From: Evernia prunastri
Lineage: Eukaryota; Ascomycota; Lecanoromycetes; Lecanorales; Parmeliaceae
Direction: 5' to 3'
DNA length: 64,000 nt
NCBI GenBank assembly: GCA_003184365.1
Contig: NKYR01000006.1
Location: 372,001-436,000, forward strand
Part shown: piece after piece, positions 33,461 through 44,331 of the stretch
How positions within the stretch are numbered: position 1 is the first letter of the stretch
How the letters are laid out: every line of letters starts with the position of its first letter
The notes under the pieces: model-generated
Told to the model about the DNA's origin: nothing
The model's input: only the letters and a program-made list of their open reading frames with translations
The model's database searches: none
Made by a program: the position numbers and the translations under genes

Positions 33461-34289
33461 CGTGGGCCGAAGGACAACCCCTCTGGATTGCCTCGGCGTC
33501 CTCTTCCATCGCCCTCTTTGCCTCCCTTGAGGCCATATGTAGGATAACGCCCCCGTTTTGGGAGCGCCTTGCTGCAACAATGGAGCCTGCCGGGGCTCCG
33601 TTGCTCTGGAACATATCCTTAAGCTGCGCCGGCGTGGCGTGCTCAATCTTCTTTCTCTCTTCCTCACTTCTTATCCTGATCATTACCCTTTTCTCGTTGG
33701 CGTTCCCCGCCGTGGTGCGGGAGGGGGGTATTGCCAAATGCGGTCGCTCGTAGGTGAGTGGCCTGGTGGCGTTGCTGGCTGCCTTCTGGGCCCAGGACTG
33801 TTGCAGCGTCGGGGGTGGGCCTCCGATCGGTTGTTTCTCCGCCTGCTTTCGGGTCTCTTCCCGTTCGGCTTCAGCTAATTCCACATATTCACTTGCTAGC
33901 TGGATTGCCATCTTAAATAGCCCAAATTTCTGTCCGTCGAGATCCTCGAACGATATATTCTTCGCGGTTTCCGCCGCGTCTTTGACCAACTGGCCCATTC
34001 TCTTGACGTGGTCACGTCTGTGACCCTTCTCCTTCTGTTTCGTGCCGTCCTCTGTGGCCCTCGCTGCCTCCTTATTCGATCTCTCCATCCTCTTCATCGC
34101 GTCTATACGCGTAGCCAACGCGTGTCCGTCTTGCTCTCCCACATTGTCTTCGGCATCGCGTTGCCCTCCCTCGACTCCTACCGACTCCTCCTCTTGGTTC
34201 TTGGCTGTACTCGTCGTGACCTTCACATTGGAGGTCTCTAGAGCCCCGCAGGGGCCCTGGTGGGTGTGTTCGCAATTCGTGGTCGCCAT
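33461..34289 (-). mobile_element. LINE ORF1 (gag-like), 5' fragment, copy A
   Basis: Starts at the ATG at 34289 (MATTNCEHTHQGPCGALET) and is cut at the N. It encodes a charged, coiled-coil-like protein with a Glu/Lys-rich body. It matches 35133-35961 over 829 nt with only a few substitutions. The composition is normal, so it has escaped RIP. Confidence 0.75.
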
Positions 34290-34446
34290 CCTAAAAGCGA
34301 CGTTATAATAATAAAACACTTTACTTTCGTGAGTAGTTATAACTTAATTAATTTAAAATAAAGCTAAACTTTATTAATTTATATATAAATAAATTATATC
34401 TAATTTAAATTAGTTGAGGAAAATATAAGTTAGATATATATAAAGT

Positions 34447-34851
34447 CGGAGATCCAAGAAATGGGAAAAATATCAACGAAGAATTCCTATCGCAACGAGA
34501 ACCCCTGCCCAGGCAGGGAACTTATATGACGGCAGGTTCGACCACCACAAGATGCTGAGGAAGGCTGAGAGCTCGGTCGCTGTCCAAATGAGAAGCGGCA
34601 AAATCGGGCTTAACGCATTCCTCAACAGGATAAGGGTTCCAGGTATCGACCCCGACTGCAGGTGCGGATGGAGAAGACAAGATGTCAAGCATATCCTCCT
34701 CTTCTGTCCGAGATCGCGGGAGGATAAACCACGGCTACTTGCGGAGGCGGGTACCAGGGACTTCCAGACAATGCTGACCACGACCAAAGGGATCCGGGTA
34801 GCGGCAAGGTGGATGGTTAACTCCGGCTGGTTAAACAGCTTCGAGTTGGCC
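34447..34851 (+). mobile_element. LINE reverse-transcriptase C-terminal fragment, copy B
   Basis: Begins abruptly at CGGAGATCC after about 150 bp of A+T-rich DNA, consistent with a 5'-truncated copy. It carries the same CRCGWRRQDVKHILLFC motif as copy A and extends further (GTRDFQTMLTTTKGIR, then WMVNSGWLNSFELA) to the N at 34852. Confidence 0.75.
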
Positions 34852-34852
34852 N
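34852..34852. other. Second single ambiguous base at a LINE-LINE junction
   Basis: It has the same arrangement as at 33460: plus-strand ORF2 end, N, then minus-strand ORF1 interior. The flanks reach different points of the element from those at 33460. Confidence 0.7.
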
Positions 34853-35961
34853 CAGCAGAGCAGTTGGCTGTTCTCTACTATGCCTTCTGCTATTAGTCTG
34901 TTCGCCTCCTCGGGGCTCTTAGTTTCGACCAGGAGCGTGGAGTATTTCTTGATCTCTCCACCCGCCTTCTTTGCCCACGCGAATGGGGGCCATTCTACCC
35001 TTACCACTTCTAGTCCGGGGTGGAGGGTGCTATTCTCCCGTTTCAGCTTCTCGATGCAAGCCCCTTGGTCTTTATCATCGAACGCGTCGATTCTCACTGA
35101 GTCGACGGCTACCACAAAGGAGGGTTTGAGGACGTGGGCCGAAGGACAACCCCTCTGGATTGCCTCGGCGTCCTCTTCCATCGCCCTCTTTGCCTCCCTT
35201 GAGGCCATATGTAGGATAACGCCCCCGTTTTGGGAGCGCCTTGCTGCAACAATGGAGCCTGCCGGGGCTCCGTTGCTCTGGAACATATCCTTAAGCTGCG
35301 CCGGCGTGGCGTGCTCAATCTTCTTTCTCTCTTCCTCACTTCTTATCCTGATCATTACCCTTTTCTCGTTGGCGTTCCCCGCCGTGGTGCGGGAGGGTGG
35401 TATTGCCAAATGCGGTCGCTCGTAGGTGAGTGGCCTGGTGGCGTTGCTGGCTGCCTTCTGGGCCCAGGACTGTTGCAGCGTCGGGGGTGGGCCTCCGATC
35501 GGTTGTTTCTCCGCCTGCTTTCGGGTCTCTTCCCGTTCGGCTTCAGCTAATTCCACATATTCACTTGCTAGCTGGATTGCCATCTTAAATAGCCCAAATT
35601 TCTGTCCGTCGAGATCCTCGAACGATATATTCTTCGCGGTTTCCGCCGCGTCTTTGACCAACTGGCCCATTCTCTTGACGTGGTCACGTCTGTGACCCTT
35701 CTCCTTCTGTTTCGTGCCGTCCTCTGTGGCCCTCGCTGCCTCCTTATTCGATCTCTCCATCCTCTTCATCGCGTCTGTACGCGTAGCCAACGCGTGTCCG
35801 TCTTGCTCTCCCACATTGTCTTCGGCATCGCGTTGCCCTCCCTCGACTCCTACCGACTCCTCCTCTTGGTTCTTGGCTGTACTCGTCGTGACCTTCACAT
35901 TGGAGGTCTCTAGAGCCCCGCAGGGGCCCTGGTGGGTGTGTTCGCAATTCGTGGTCGCCAT
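34853..35961 (-). mobile_element. LINE ORF1 (gag-like), longer 5' fragment, copy B
   Basis: Starts at the ATG at 35961 and is open for about 369 codons to the N. Beyond the part shared with copy A it continues through VLKPSFVVAVDSVRIDAF, VRVEWPPFAWAKKAGGEIKK and EEANRLIAEGIVENSQLLC, where gag-like zinc knuckles would be expected next. It is followed by A+T-rich flank to about 36110. Confidence 0.75.
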
Positions 35962-36109
35962 TATCGATTACTTTCTACTAAGTATTTCGTCTAAACATAC
36001 GATATTAAAAATTTACTTAATAAAAAATCGCAAAGATAACGTCAATGTGACCTTTTTCTTTGAATTCTATAGCACGTATATACTTGCCTTTATCTTTGAG
36101 TCTGATATA

Positions 36110-36554
36110 TTATATTAGTGAGTCGCTACAACTAGTAACTCTAAGATGTAGCCAGCGTCGATAGCCGCGATAGTTCCATACGGGCAGATATGCAGCCGTA
36201 GCTTCAGCCCTCGTAGATAACTACTGTATATCTACCAGAGGAAAATGAAGGAAGATAAAAATAAAATGTGAAACCTCCGAAAACTCCGACTGTAGAATAG
36301 TGGTAGTACGGTGTAACTTATCTGAATGCTAGAATAATCACTCATATAGCTTCTCATTCATCCTGGACCATGTCTGATCGACAAGGTCGACCGAGGCAAG
36401 TGCATTGCCTCATAAACCCCAGCCAGCCTCATTATTCCCATGTCTTCTTCTTAACATCAGCTTCTCACCCCTCAAACAATTCCCCCCCCCCCTGAATCAA
36501 CTTCACAACACAGCCTGCTCCTATATCTGCATCATTCCAACCACCACACACAAC
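36110..36554. promoter_or_regulatory. Upstream region of the alcohol dehydrogenase
   Basis: No gene is visible. It contains a run of eleven C at 36482-36492 and a CT-rich stretch just before the ATG at 36555. Confidence 0.45.
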
Positions 36555-37833
36555 ATGCCTTCATTCACAGTCTTCAAGGGCCAGGAGAGCGGCGTCATCA
36601 AACAGAGCACCACGAACAAGCCTGACCAGCTCACCGGCGATAACGTCTTCGTCAGAGTGACAGCCTCTGGCGTCTGTGGAACCGGTATGCGCCTTTCACA
36701 CGATTATTTCCCCACGTAAGAGACGGCTGCTAATCGGTCGTTCTAGATCTGCACTATGTGAGTGACTTCGGTTCTCCGATGTAGACCCTGTTGATGTGCA
36801 GCAACTGAATGAGAGGGCAGAAAGGTGTCGACAGGGTTCTCGGCCACGAAGGCGTCGGCATCGTCGAGAATGTCGGCCCAGCGTGCCGCTTCTTGAAGCG
36901 AGGTGATCACGTCGGCTGGGGCTATGAGGTCGACTGTTGCGGCCACTGCATCGAATGCCTCCAGGGGACCGAAACCTACTGCCCGGATCGTGCCATGTAC
37001 GGCGTCTCGAATCTCGACCAAGGCAGCTTTGCGACCCACGCCATCTGGCGCGAGTCGTTCCTCTATCACATTCCACAGGGTCTCAGCGACATCGACGCCG
37101 CTCCCCTCCAATGCGGCGGCGCCACCACCTTCAGCGCCCTCGAAGGCATCAAGCCCAGCGATACGGCCGGCGTCATGGGAGTCGGGGGGCTCGGCCATCT
37201 AGCGATTCAGTTTGCGGCCAAGATGGGCTGCCACGTGGTGGTTCTTTCCGGCTCCGAGAGGAAGAAGGCCGAAGCCTTGCAGCTCGGAGCACACGAATTC
37301 ATCGCCACCAAGGACGCCAAGAAGCTCGAGGTCTCGTCTCCCATCAACCGATTACTCGTTACGGCAGCGGTGCCGCCGGACTGGGAACTGATCCTGCCCA
37401 TCATGGCTCTCGGATCTGCCATCTACCCGCTCTCGGTCTCGTCCGGTAACCTGGAGATTCCTTACATGGGGCTGATCCTGCAGGGGATCTCGGTGCAGGG
37501 ATCGCTCGTGGCCCCCCGGCATCTGCACCGCAAGATGCTGGAATTCGCCGCGCAGCACCAGATCAAGCCGGTGGTCGAGAAGTTCCCCATGACGGAGCAG
37601 GGCATCAAGCAGGCGATGGACAAGTTGGAGCGCGGGGAGGTCACCTACCCCGCCGTCCTGATACCCAAGTAAGAAACCGATCGGACCAAGTATGTGGATC
37701 AAAGATGAATAAAATATATTGCAGGTTAGCTGACTCGGTTCCCAAGCCTCCCATAGAAGAATCGGCCGGCAAGACTCCTATGGTGAAGGTCGCCGTCCAC
37801 AAGGCTCAAAGAGCGATGGAGAAAATCTTTTAA
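36555..37833 (+). CDS. Zinc-dependent alcohol dehydrogenase (MDR family)
   Basis: NAD(P)-dependent alcohol oxidation or aldehyde reduction. Exons are 36555-36684, an 11-nt microexon 36747-36757, 36821-37668 and 37725-37833 (365 aa, phases consistent). The catalytic zinc ligands are the Cys in GVCGTDLH (formed across intron 1) and the His-Glu in LGHEGVG. The structural zinc site is CGHCIECLQGTETYC (C-x2-C-x2-C-x7-C). The nucleotide-binding motif is GVGGLGHLAIQ. If intron 3 is kept, translation stops at 37672, giving a shorter C-terminus with the usual ending AVLIPK. The splice at 37669 (GTAAGA...TTGCAG) adds 37 residues in place of the last Lys. The g/c-rich codon use differs from the housekeeping genes and resembles the GH28 gene downstream. 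Confidence 0.85.
36747..36757 (+). other. 11-nt microexon of the alcohol dehydrogenase
   Basis: It supplies Asp-Leu-His-Tyr after Cys-Gly-Thr, completing the catalytic motif GVCGTDLHY. It is flanked by GTATGC...CTAG and GTGAGT...GCAG introns. Confidence 0.75.
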
Positions 37834-39313
37834 GGCGTCAAGGATCGGGTTCCATTATCTGCATGCGTCAGTATCCTTGTATTGTAAATCTGACAGTCGT
37901 TATCATCATCTGAAAAAGCTATTTACCGAGCAATAACATCTGCATGCATACATTCCTCCTTATTCTCGCCAAATGAAGAATGTAGAAAAGGTTGTGCTTT
38001 GCTACGAATCAAGACTTCGACCCATTCAAATAAAATGTCTTGTATGATCTTTGTCAAAAATAAATTTCTCACCTACCTCAACCTGATAGCCCATAGCCTC
38101 TTAGCGTGACTCAGTATTGGTGATTGATAACGTATGATGAGTCTAAAAAGCACTAGCCAAATATGAATACGCAGAGAGTGCAGGGAAGGCAACTAGGCAA
38201 GCAGAGCTCCCAAGCCGACAGCTTCTTCCCCCAAAAGCATCGAATACCGCTCGACCTTCTTTCCTTCCTTCTTGGCTGTTCCCAACTTCGACCTCGACGC
38301 AAAACCGGAATTCTATAAACTTTGGCGGGCAAGCTTGTCGAAGTGAGATACCGTGCGGGCTCTATCTCGAGGAAACGAGCGAACGAGCGGAAAACCGGTA
38401 TCAAATCAAATCAACTACGGATCTTCAATCATATCCAGCTTCCGCGCTTCGGGGTCGATGGAAATCGAGAAGGTCGTTGATCTCCGATTCTCATTTGGCG
38501 CCGGACTTCAGCAACCCGGTTGGCAGAGGCTCTCTGTCGGCGGCGCTGCGGCGTTCCTCGACTGGGGAGGCGATATTTGCTTGCGGTTCTGGCATGGAAG
38601 GTGCTATAAAATGCGAGGGAGTCCCGGATGCTCATGTGGCGAGCTCTGATTGCGGAGTGGAGATGTCGGCTGTCATCTGAGGGTATTCTTACGATAAAGT
38701 CCACCTGACAAAATATTTGAAGATAGCGCCAGGGACACAACATGGCCTCCTTTTTGGATCCCACACGGCACGTACATACTTTGGCCTCGAGCCCGGTATA
38801 CTGTCCCAGTGAGACGCTGTAACGGGTCAATCTCAAGACATAGCCAGTCTCGGTAGGTTTTGTATGGGCAGAACGGCAACGGTGGCTTCAGCACTGCTTA
38901 TCTACTGGTAAGTCTCCAATTCGGATAACCGTATGTCTACCAGCCTCAAGAGATCTGCGAATCCGGCCTCTCAGCCGGACTGCAAGGCGATGTCTCGTGA
39001 CTACGGCGTGCAGCTACTACGTTTCATCAACGACTTGATATGGACTCAGAACTACTGTCTCTGAAGATCTACTCTGGGAGAGAAAGCAGCGAGTCTGTTG
39101 CGAGAGTACGCTCGCTGATTATCGGGGAAGCGGTATGACATGCTGTGACTGTGGATCAAACTCCCTTACTTTTGATGGGTTAAGAAAATCAATTGGAACC
39201 CGAATCTGGAATTGGAAACGAGACCAGTCTTCTCGCCGCCTCGGCAATGTTTATTCTGATTGAATATATCCACTCGAGCTGCTACCAGCTCGACAAAACA
39301 AGCCTCTATACAT
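37834..39313. other. Intergenic region between convergent ADH and GH28 genes
   Basis: About 1.5 kb. Several short frames exist on both strands; none looks like a known family. No repeat is seen. Confidence 0.55.
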
Positions 39314-40807
39314 CTAATAATTCCCGGTCAATTGCTGCGGGAAATCATTCGGCGCCCATCCATCGCACGGAATCCCGGACGTCGAATTCTCATTCACAAT
39401 ATTAGCGCACAGGTACCGCTCTCCTGCGGCACTGGCGTTGTAATTCTGCAAACCCTTCGTCGCGTTGACGGACGCAATGTCCACATCCACGAACCTGAGG
39501 CCGGGACAAGGGGCGCTGGACGAGCAATGGATCGAGGCGGCGACGTTGAAAGCGGATGTGCCGGTGATGTTCTGCCAGGTGATGTCGGAGATCTGGAGCT
39601 ACGGAGGGTATTAAAGAGGTAGAAAAGCCAGGAAAGGGGGGGGGAAGGTTCGGTGCCTTACCTTAGATGTATCGCAGATGGAGGGGTCCGGAGTGTAGGT
39701 GCACTGTGTGACATAAATGGGCTGGCTGACGTTGTCGCAGACGAAATTTCTCCAAGTGACATTTTTGACGTATCCTCCTCCCCCGCCACCGGCGTCACCG
39801 TTACCAGTCACGAGCACTTCTTCTCCTGGCCACGTCTTGATCCAGGCGGCGCTGGAAGAGCTGTGGAGGACGACGTTCTCGAAGAGGATGTTCTCGACAT
39901 AGTCCGGCTCGGATGGATACTGCCCAATGGACCCGATTGGCATGCCTCCAGAGCCGTAGCATGTCACATTCCTGACGTAAAGACTGGTCGTGTTACCCTT
40001 TACCGCGATGCAATCGTCGCCTAGCGAAGGGGGACCGAGTCAGAGAGTGATAATCGAAGGGGTTTTAGAAACCAACCGTTTTGCACCGTCCAATTCTGCA
40101 GCGTTATGTCCCTGGAGTTCCAAGTGTCGGTTCCATCGGTATTGACTGTTTTATTACCGTCGTCGCTAGTCGCGTTCATGAATATATTGGTCATGGTGAC
40201 GTTGCTGGAGTGGGATATGAAGGAGTGCCAGAATTGGGGTTGCGACCAAGATAAGCCGTTGACGAATAAGTTTGTGGAATTGTAGAAAGTGATCGCAATG
40301 GGTCGGCCGGGCTGATTGCTGTTGTTTCTGTTCTCGTCATACCAAGTCTGTCCTGTCTGCAAAGTCAGAGACTTGCTGCATGTCAGGGTGCGTCGCAGCA
40401 GGCGTACCCTGGCCGTTCAGCCGTCCCTGACCATAGCCGTCAAACGTCACGTTGGTTCCACCAAACAGCCACGCGGTCGAGAGGTTCTGGAAGACAATGC
40501 CATAGCTATGCGAAAGCCAATACGGTACATTTGTGCTCCAGACCATTTCTCCAAACAGGGAGACATCGCAATTCAACAGGTTGGTCGTATTCATGACCTG
40601 GTCGATGTGGAACGTGTGGTCGGTCAAAATTACACTGCCGTTGATGCCGCAGAGGTCGAAGGCCTGGAGGATGGAGGGAGTGTCGTCGACCGGATGGCCG
40701 AAGTGGGTGAGTGCCTCTGGGAATACGTAGCAGGAGGTTCCGTTGTTGACAACGAATCCTACGGCTGTCGATGCAGCTGCGCTGAGGGTGAGTAAAGATC
40801 TTAGCAT
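39314..40807 (-). CDS. Secreted GH28 glycoside hydrolase, exo-polygalacturonase/rhamnogalacturonase type
   Basis: Degrades pectin. Exons are 40807-40408, 40352-40077, 40020-39662 and 39598-39314 (439 aa, phases consistent). The signal peptide is MLRSLLTLSAAASTAVGF. Catalytic motifs visible are NTDGTDTW (Asp of NTD) and GDDCIAVK (the paired Asp, formed across intron 2). The usual GHG is replaced by GSGGM and the RIK motif by WIK, so substrate or mode may differ from endo-polygalacturonase. There are many N-glycosylation sites (NVT, NTT, NST) and a right-handed beta-helix pattern. Introns are 55, 56 and 63 nt. Exact specificity cannot be told. Confidence 0.88.
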
Positions 40808-41577
40808 GTCTAAAATTTCTTTTTGCTTGTCACGGTCATGGAAATGGGGGTACGCAGACTTTTTATGTCCCCCAAGAATGACATAACACTACTTTGTATT
40901 CACGAAACTTGCTTCACAGTGTTCCCCTCTTTTTGGGCTGTTAGTTCGGCGGGGTGCATATGCAAGCACTCCATCTGGGCTGAAAAGTAATTCTTGTAAA
41001 CTCCGAATCCTCACAGAATAATGACTCATCTGCTTTAGCTTGACGTATACTGTCACTTATGCATAAGGTACACTCTTCTCTTTCTTCCAGAGATCTCTTT
41101 GATCATGTCCTGGAATATGAAATTATATCCTAAGGTGTGCCTTAGAATACTATGAGGCAGTGAGTGCAGTGAAATCGCTGCCCCGCGGCATGATGAAGCT
41201 ACCCCGCAACGTGCCGATGGTATCTCTATAATGTATATATACTTAGCATATGGTATTCACCTAGACAAAGTTAGCCTCAGAATTTTGAAATTTGACAAGA
41301 ACATAAGCGGTGAGCCGCATACGTTCGGCATATGCGGAAAGACCTCATACAACCTCTCACCCCCGCCAATTCTCCCCGCCCGCGGAGCTAGAACCCGCCT
41401 CTGGGATCTGGTGAATTAGTCCCACCGATTTATCCGACAACCGCCGAGCGAAGGATAAAGTAGGCAAACCAGCTCGTTTGTGATTTCATTGGATAGAATC
41501 GTATCATTCTCAGTTAAAAAGCAACTCGCCAGCTTTTACAGATATGGTGGTTGGATTCGGCGTAGAAGACAGCGCTA
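40808..41577. other. GH28 upstream region
   Basis: About 770 bp, promoter side of the pectinase. No gene or clear motif is seen. Confidence 0.5.
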
Positions 41578-42840
41578 TCAGGGCTGGCCGTTGAAATCTG
41601 AGTCTGAAGTTTTGGGACTGCTCGAGCCTGTGTAGTACTGTTCCTCGCTTGTCGGAGTCATTCCGAGGTATACAGATTCTCTTGCTCTTATATTTTTGAT
41701 TCGTACTGCCCTGAGCCTCATATGGTGTTGACGAATCCGAAGATCCTTGTCGCGTATTCCTTGGAAGCTTAGGATGGAGGCCAGTTTGTCTAGAATCATG
41801 GCTTTGATGCTGCCGTCAAATTGTGGGAACTTTTGCACAATAATGAGAAATCAATTGCGTTCAACAGAAAAAGGTCTCCTCTCGAATCAGAATAAAATCA
41901 ATATTTTGGCTAGGCACGCGACACGCGCTTCACATAGAGAGGACGACTCGTACGCAACATCCAGCGTGGATTGCTATCGACTAGGATTTGCCTTGGATCA
42001 GCTTCTATGGAATTTTTGCATATGATGCAGCTGCATTTCACCACCTCGAGGGGGAGACCAGAGACAGCATGGTCGATCTGCAAGCATATTTCCATATTCA
42101 TAGATCCGGTTAAATGCACTGGCTTTTGCGTTACTTCATCCATTCGATGGTCTACCCTTCCAGTTTGTACTCGCTATTGGTCGTCTGTCCGAGATCCGTC
42201 CCAGAACGGAATGATAAAAAGCCTTTAAACCAGAATTTGATTCCTTGGTGGCCGTTGCGTGGAATTGGCTATTACAGTCTCTTCCACTCCTTTCGGCGAA
42301 AACAGAACTTTCTGACGGGCATACCTGTCATTTTCGAGGCTGCAATATGAATCTTGTCATGCAAAGAGTGATTGTTGATTTCTTTGGTTCGTAGAAGAGT
42401 CTCTACGGATGTAACACAAGCAGGCAGGTCCTTCGAAATCTGTATCTCAAGTCGACATTGCGGTAGCTTGATTCATGTACCAAAAAAGAAAGTGACGCCT
42501 TTCAGAGGATCCCAGAGTAGGAGAGCCGTGAATTTGATGACGTTGCCACTATCGCTCAAGATTCTGCCTTGAACTTGGCGGCCATACGGCGACTCGACTT
42601 TTGTCAAAATCGATTCAGAGATGTGCCCCGTATCGTCCTCATGGCAACCTAGAACAGGTTCTAGGAGAGTTTTAAGACCCTTAGAATCTTCGCAACGTCG
42701 TTGGTGATGGTCGAATACTAAGATGCTCGGGGTCTAACCAGCTAGCGTATCCTCGCTATTCAAAAATAGAATGGGTTATCCTTCTGAAAGCTCTCCAATT
42801 ATGGATTGAGGCGAGCGAGGTGAAATTTTGTCGGCGGCTT
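41578..42840 (-). pseudogene. Decayed gene of unknown function with C-to-T-type stops
   Basis: On the minus strand one frame reads protein-like sequence from about 42840 to 42325 (blocks SPRSPQSIIGELSEG, TPSILVFDHHQRRCED, VIKFTALLLWDPLKGV), interrupted only by TAA, TAG and TGA. After a possible intron (GTATGC...TAATAG) it continues through two more stops (TAA, TAG) into LTGSMNMEICLQIDHAV and VVKCSCIICKNSIEADP. It then splices (from after VKR) to a last open exon starting FPQFDGSIKAMI and ending at 41578. Every stop could come from CAA, CAG or CGA by one C-to-T change. I do not recognise the family. No start codon could be assigned. Confidence 0.55.
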
Positions 42841-44331
42841 GAGATAGGATACTTATAAGAAGTATACAATAACATGGCTCCAAACACGAATCTATCTCAT
42901 TAAAATGTCGCGGCCTTGCGCAGATCGAAAGCCTAAAAACAAATCTCTCATGAGGATGTTAATCTAAGAGTGTTGTTCAAGAAGTTGATCCATCTGTACG
43001 TGATAGCACGCCTCAGTGTCACGAGTCGAAGACGACTTTGTCAGAAACTTCAGATTGGTTTAAGAAGCTAGAGGCTGGGTCTGACGAGGTAAGATATGAG
43101 ACGACCACTATAAGTAACCAATCGAATAAGAACTCAGACCTTAGATATCGCTACCCCATCCATATCTGCAAGGCAAACTCCCCGTCGCCCACGGCACCGG
43201 CAGAACGTTTCCCCCGCTCCGCCCCATCAACAACACCACGAAGCCGAGGTGACGCTAAGCCGAATGGGGGTTTCTGTCTTGGTTTCCTTTGAACCTTGAT
43301 AAACAAATGCTCGAGAAGATAATAGGTTCGAGCTCGCTTAGGGTGGCGCTAGTGGCGAAGGAGGAGGGAATGCCGCTGGGCGAGTGGCGACTCCTGCCAT
43401 TTTCGTCTTTTTGTGGGGGTTTGGAGTAGGCACTGAGGGATGTCTGAGTCCCTCCGGTTTGAGGATTGAAGCTGTTTGCTAGGTTTTAGGAATGCTGGTT
43501 GGATTTCACGTCCTCAGGAATCGAAGTAGGCGGCTCCGAATAGGTGGTGATAGATCCCTTTTTCCGATCGCTCTTGTCGGCATTTTGGATGATTCAATCC
43601 GACGTTGAAGCCGCGGCGCTGTCTAATCTAGAATGGAGGTGAATATTGAGGCGGTAGATGATAATGGGCTTGATCCCTTGCCGCAACACTAGGGTACTGT
43701 GGGCTTTTGATCGCCGTGGTGCCTTTTTGATTGCGCAGATTATAGACGACGCAGTGAATATAGTAGCACGTTTTGTATTTAGAACAGCAGCTCATTCACC
43801 CTCGCGCAATTCTCACCGCACTCTAAGCTAGGTTTCCTCATCTCACGTTCTTATAAGCGGTCAGAGAGCACAAGCTAGATATGTACTAGATGACTGGGCT
43901 TTTTCCAGATCGTGACTAAGAAAGATATATACGCTTGTATTCGTCAACAAGAGGCACTCTCAGATCTACTAGTCATGGACTTGAAGCACAGCGATGGATT
44001 TAGATGGGTATGTATTGCTGGGCTGGACAGTAGAAAGCTAGTGATCGCTTTGGAACATAAGTAAATAGAGATCAAATCACTTGCTGACGCGAGACGTGTA
44101 TATATAGCTTCCCGTTGAGGCTAGTCTCCTGTGTTGACATGTATCCCGTAACCATCCATCTCGTTTCACGTATCTCATTCATTCTGAAACCTGTGACGCA
44201 GCCCAGCGACTCCAGATTCCCCCACGGTGAGAGGCCGAGGCACATTCCCAACAGCTTTGATCTCCCTCTCTGTCGGCGGCAGTAATCACATTTCGAGAAC
44301 CAATCCGTCATCATCTGAGCCACCACGGACA
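42841..44331. other. Intergenic region before the NLR gene
   Basis: About 1.5 kb with only short frames. The first part may include further remnants of the decayed gene; I cannot support any. Confidence 0.5.

Noticed and set aside
33558..34308. Plus-strand frames opposite LINE ORF1 (also 34880-36118)
   Set aside because: They are antisense shadows of ORF1; the minus-strand frame has the ATG, charged coiled-coil character and copy-to-copy conservation.
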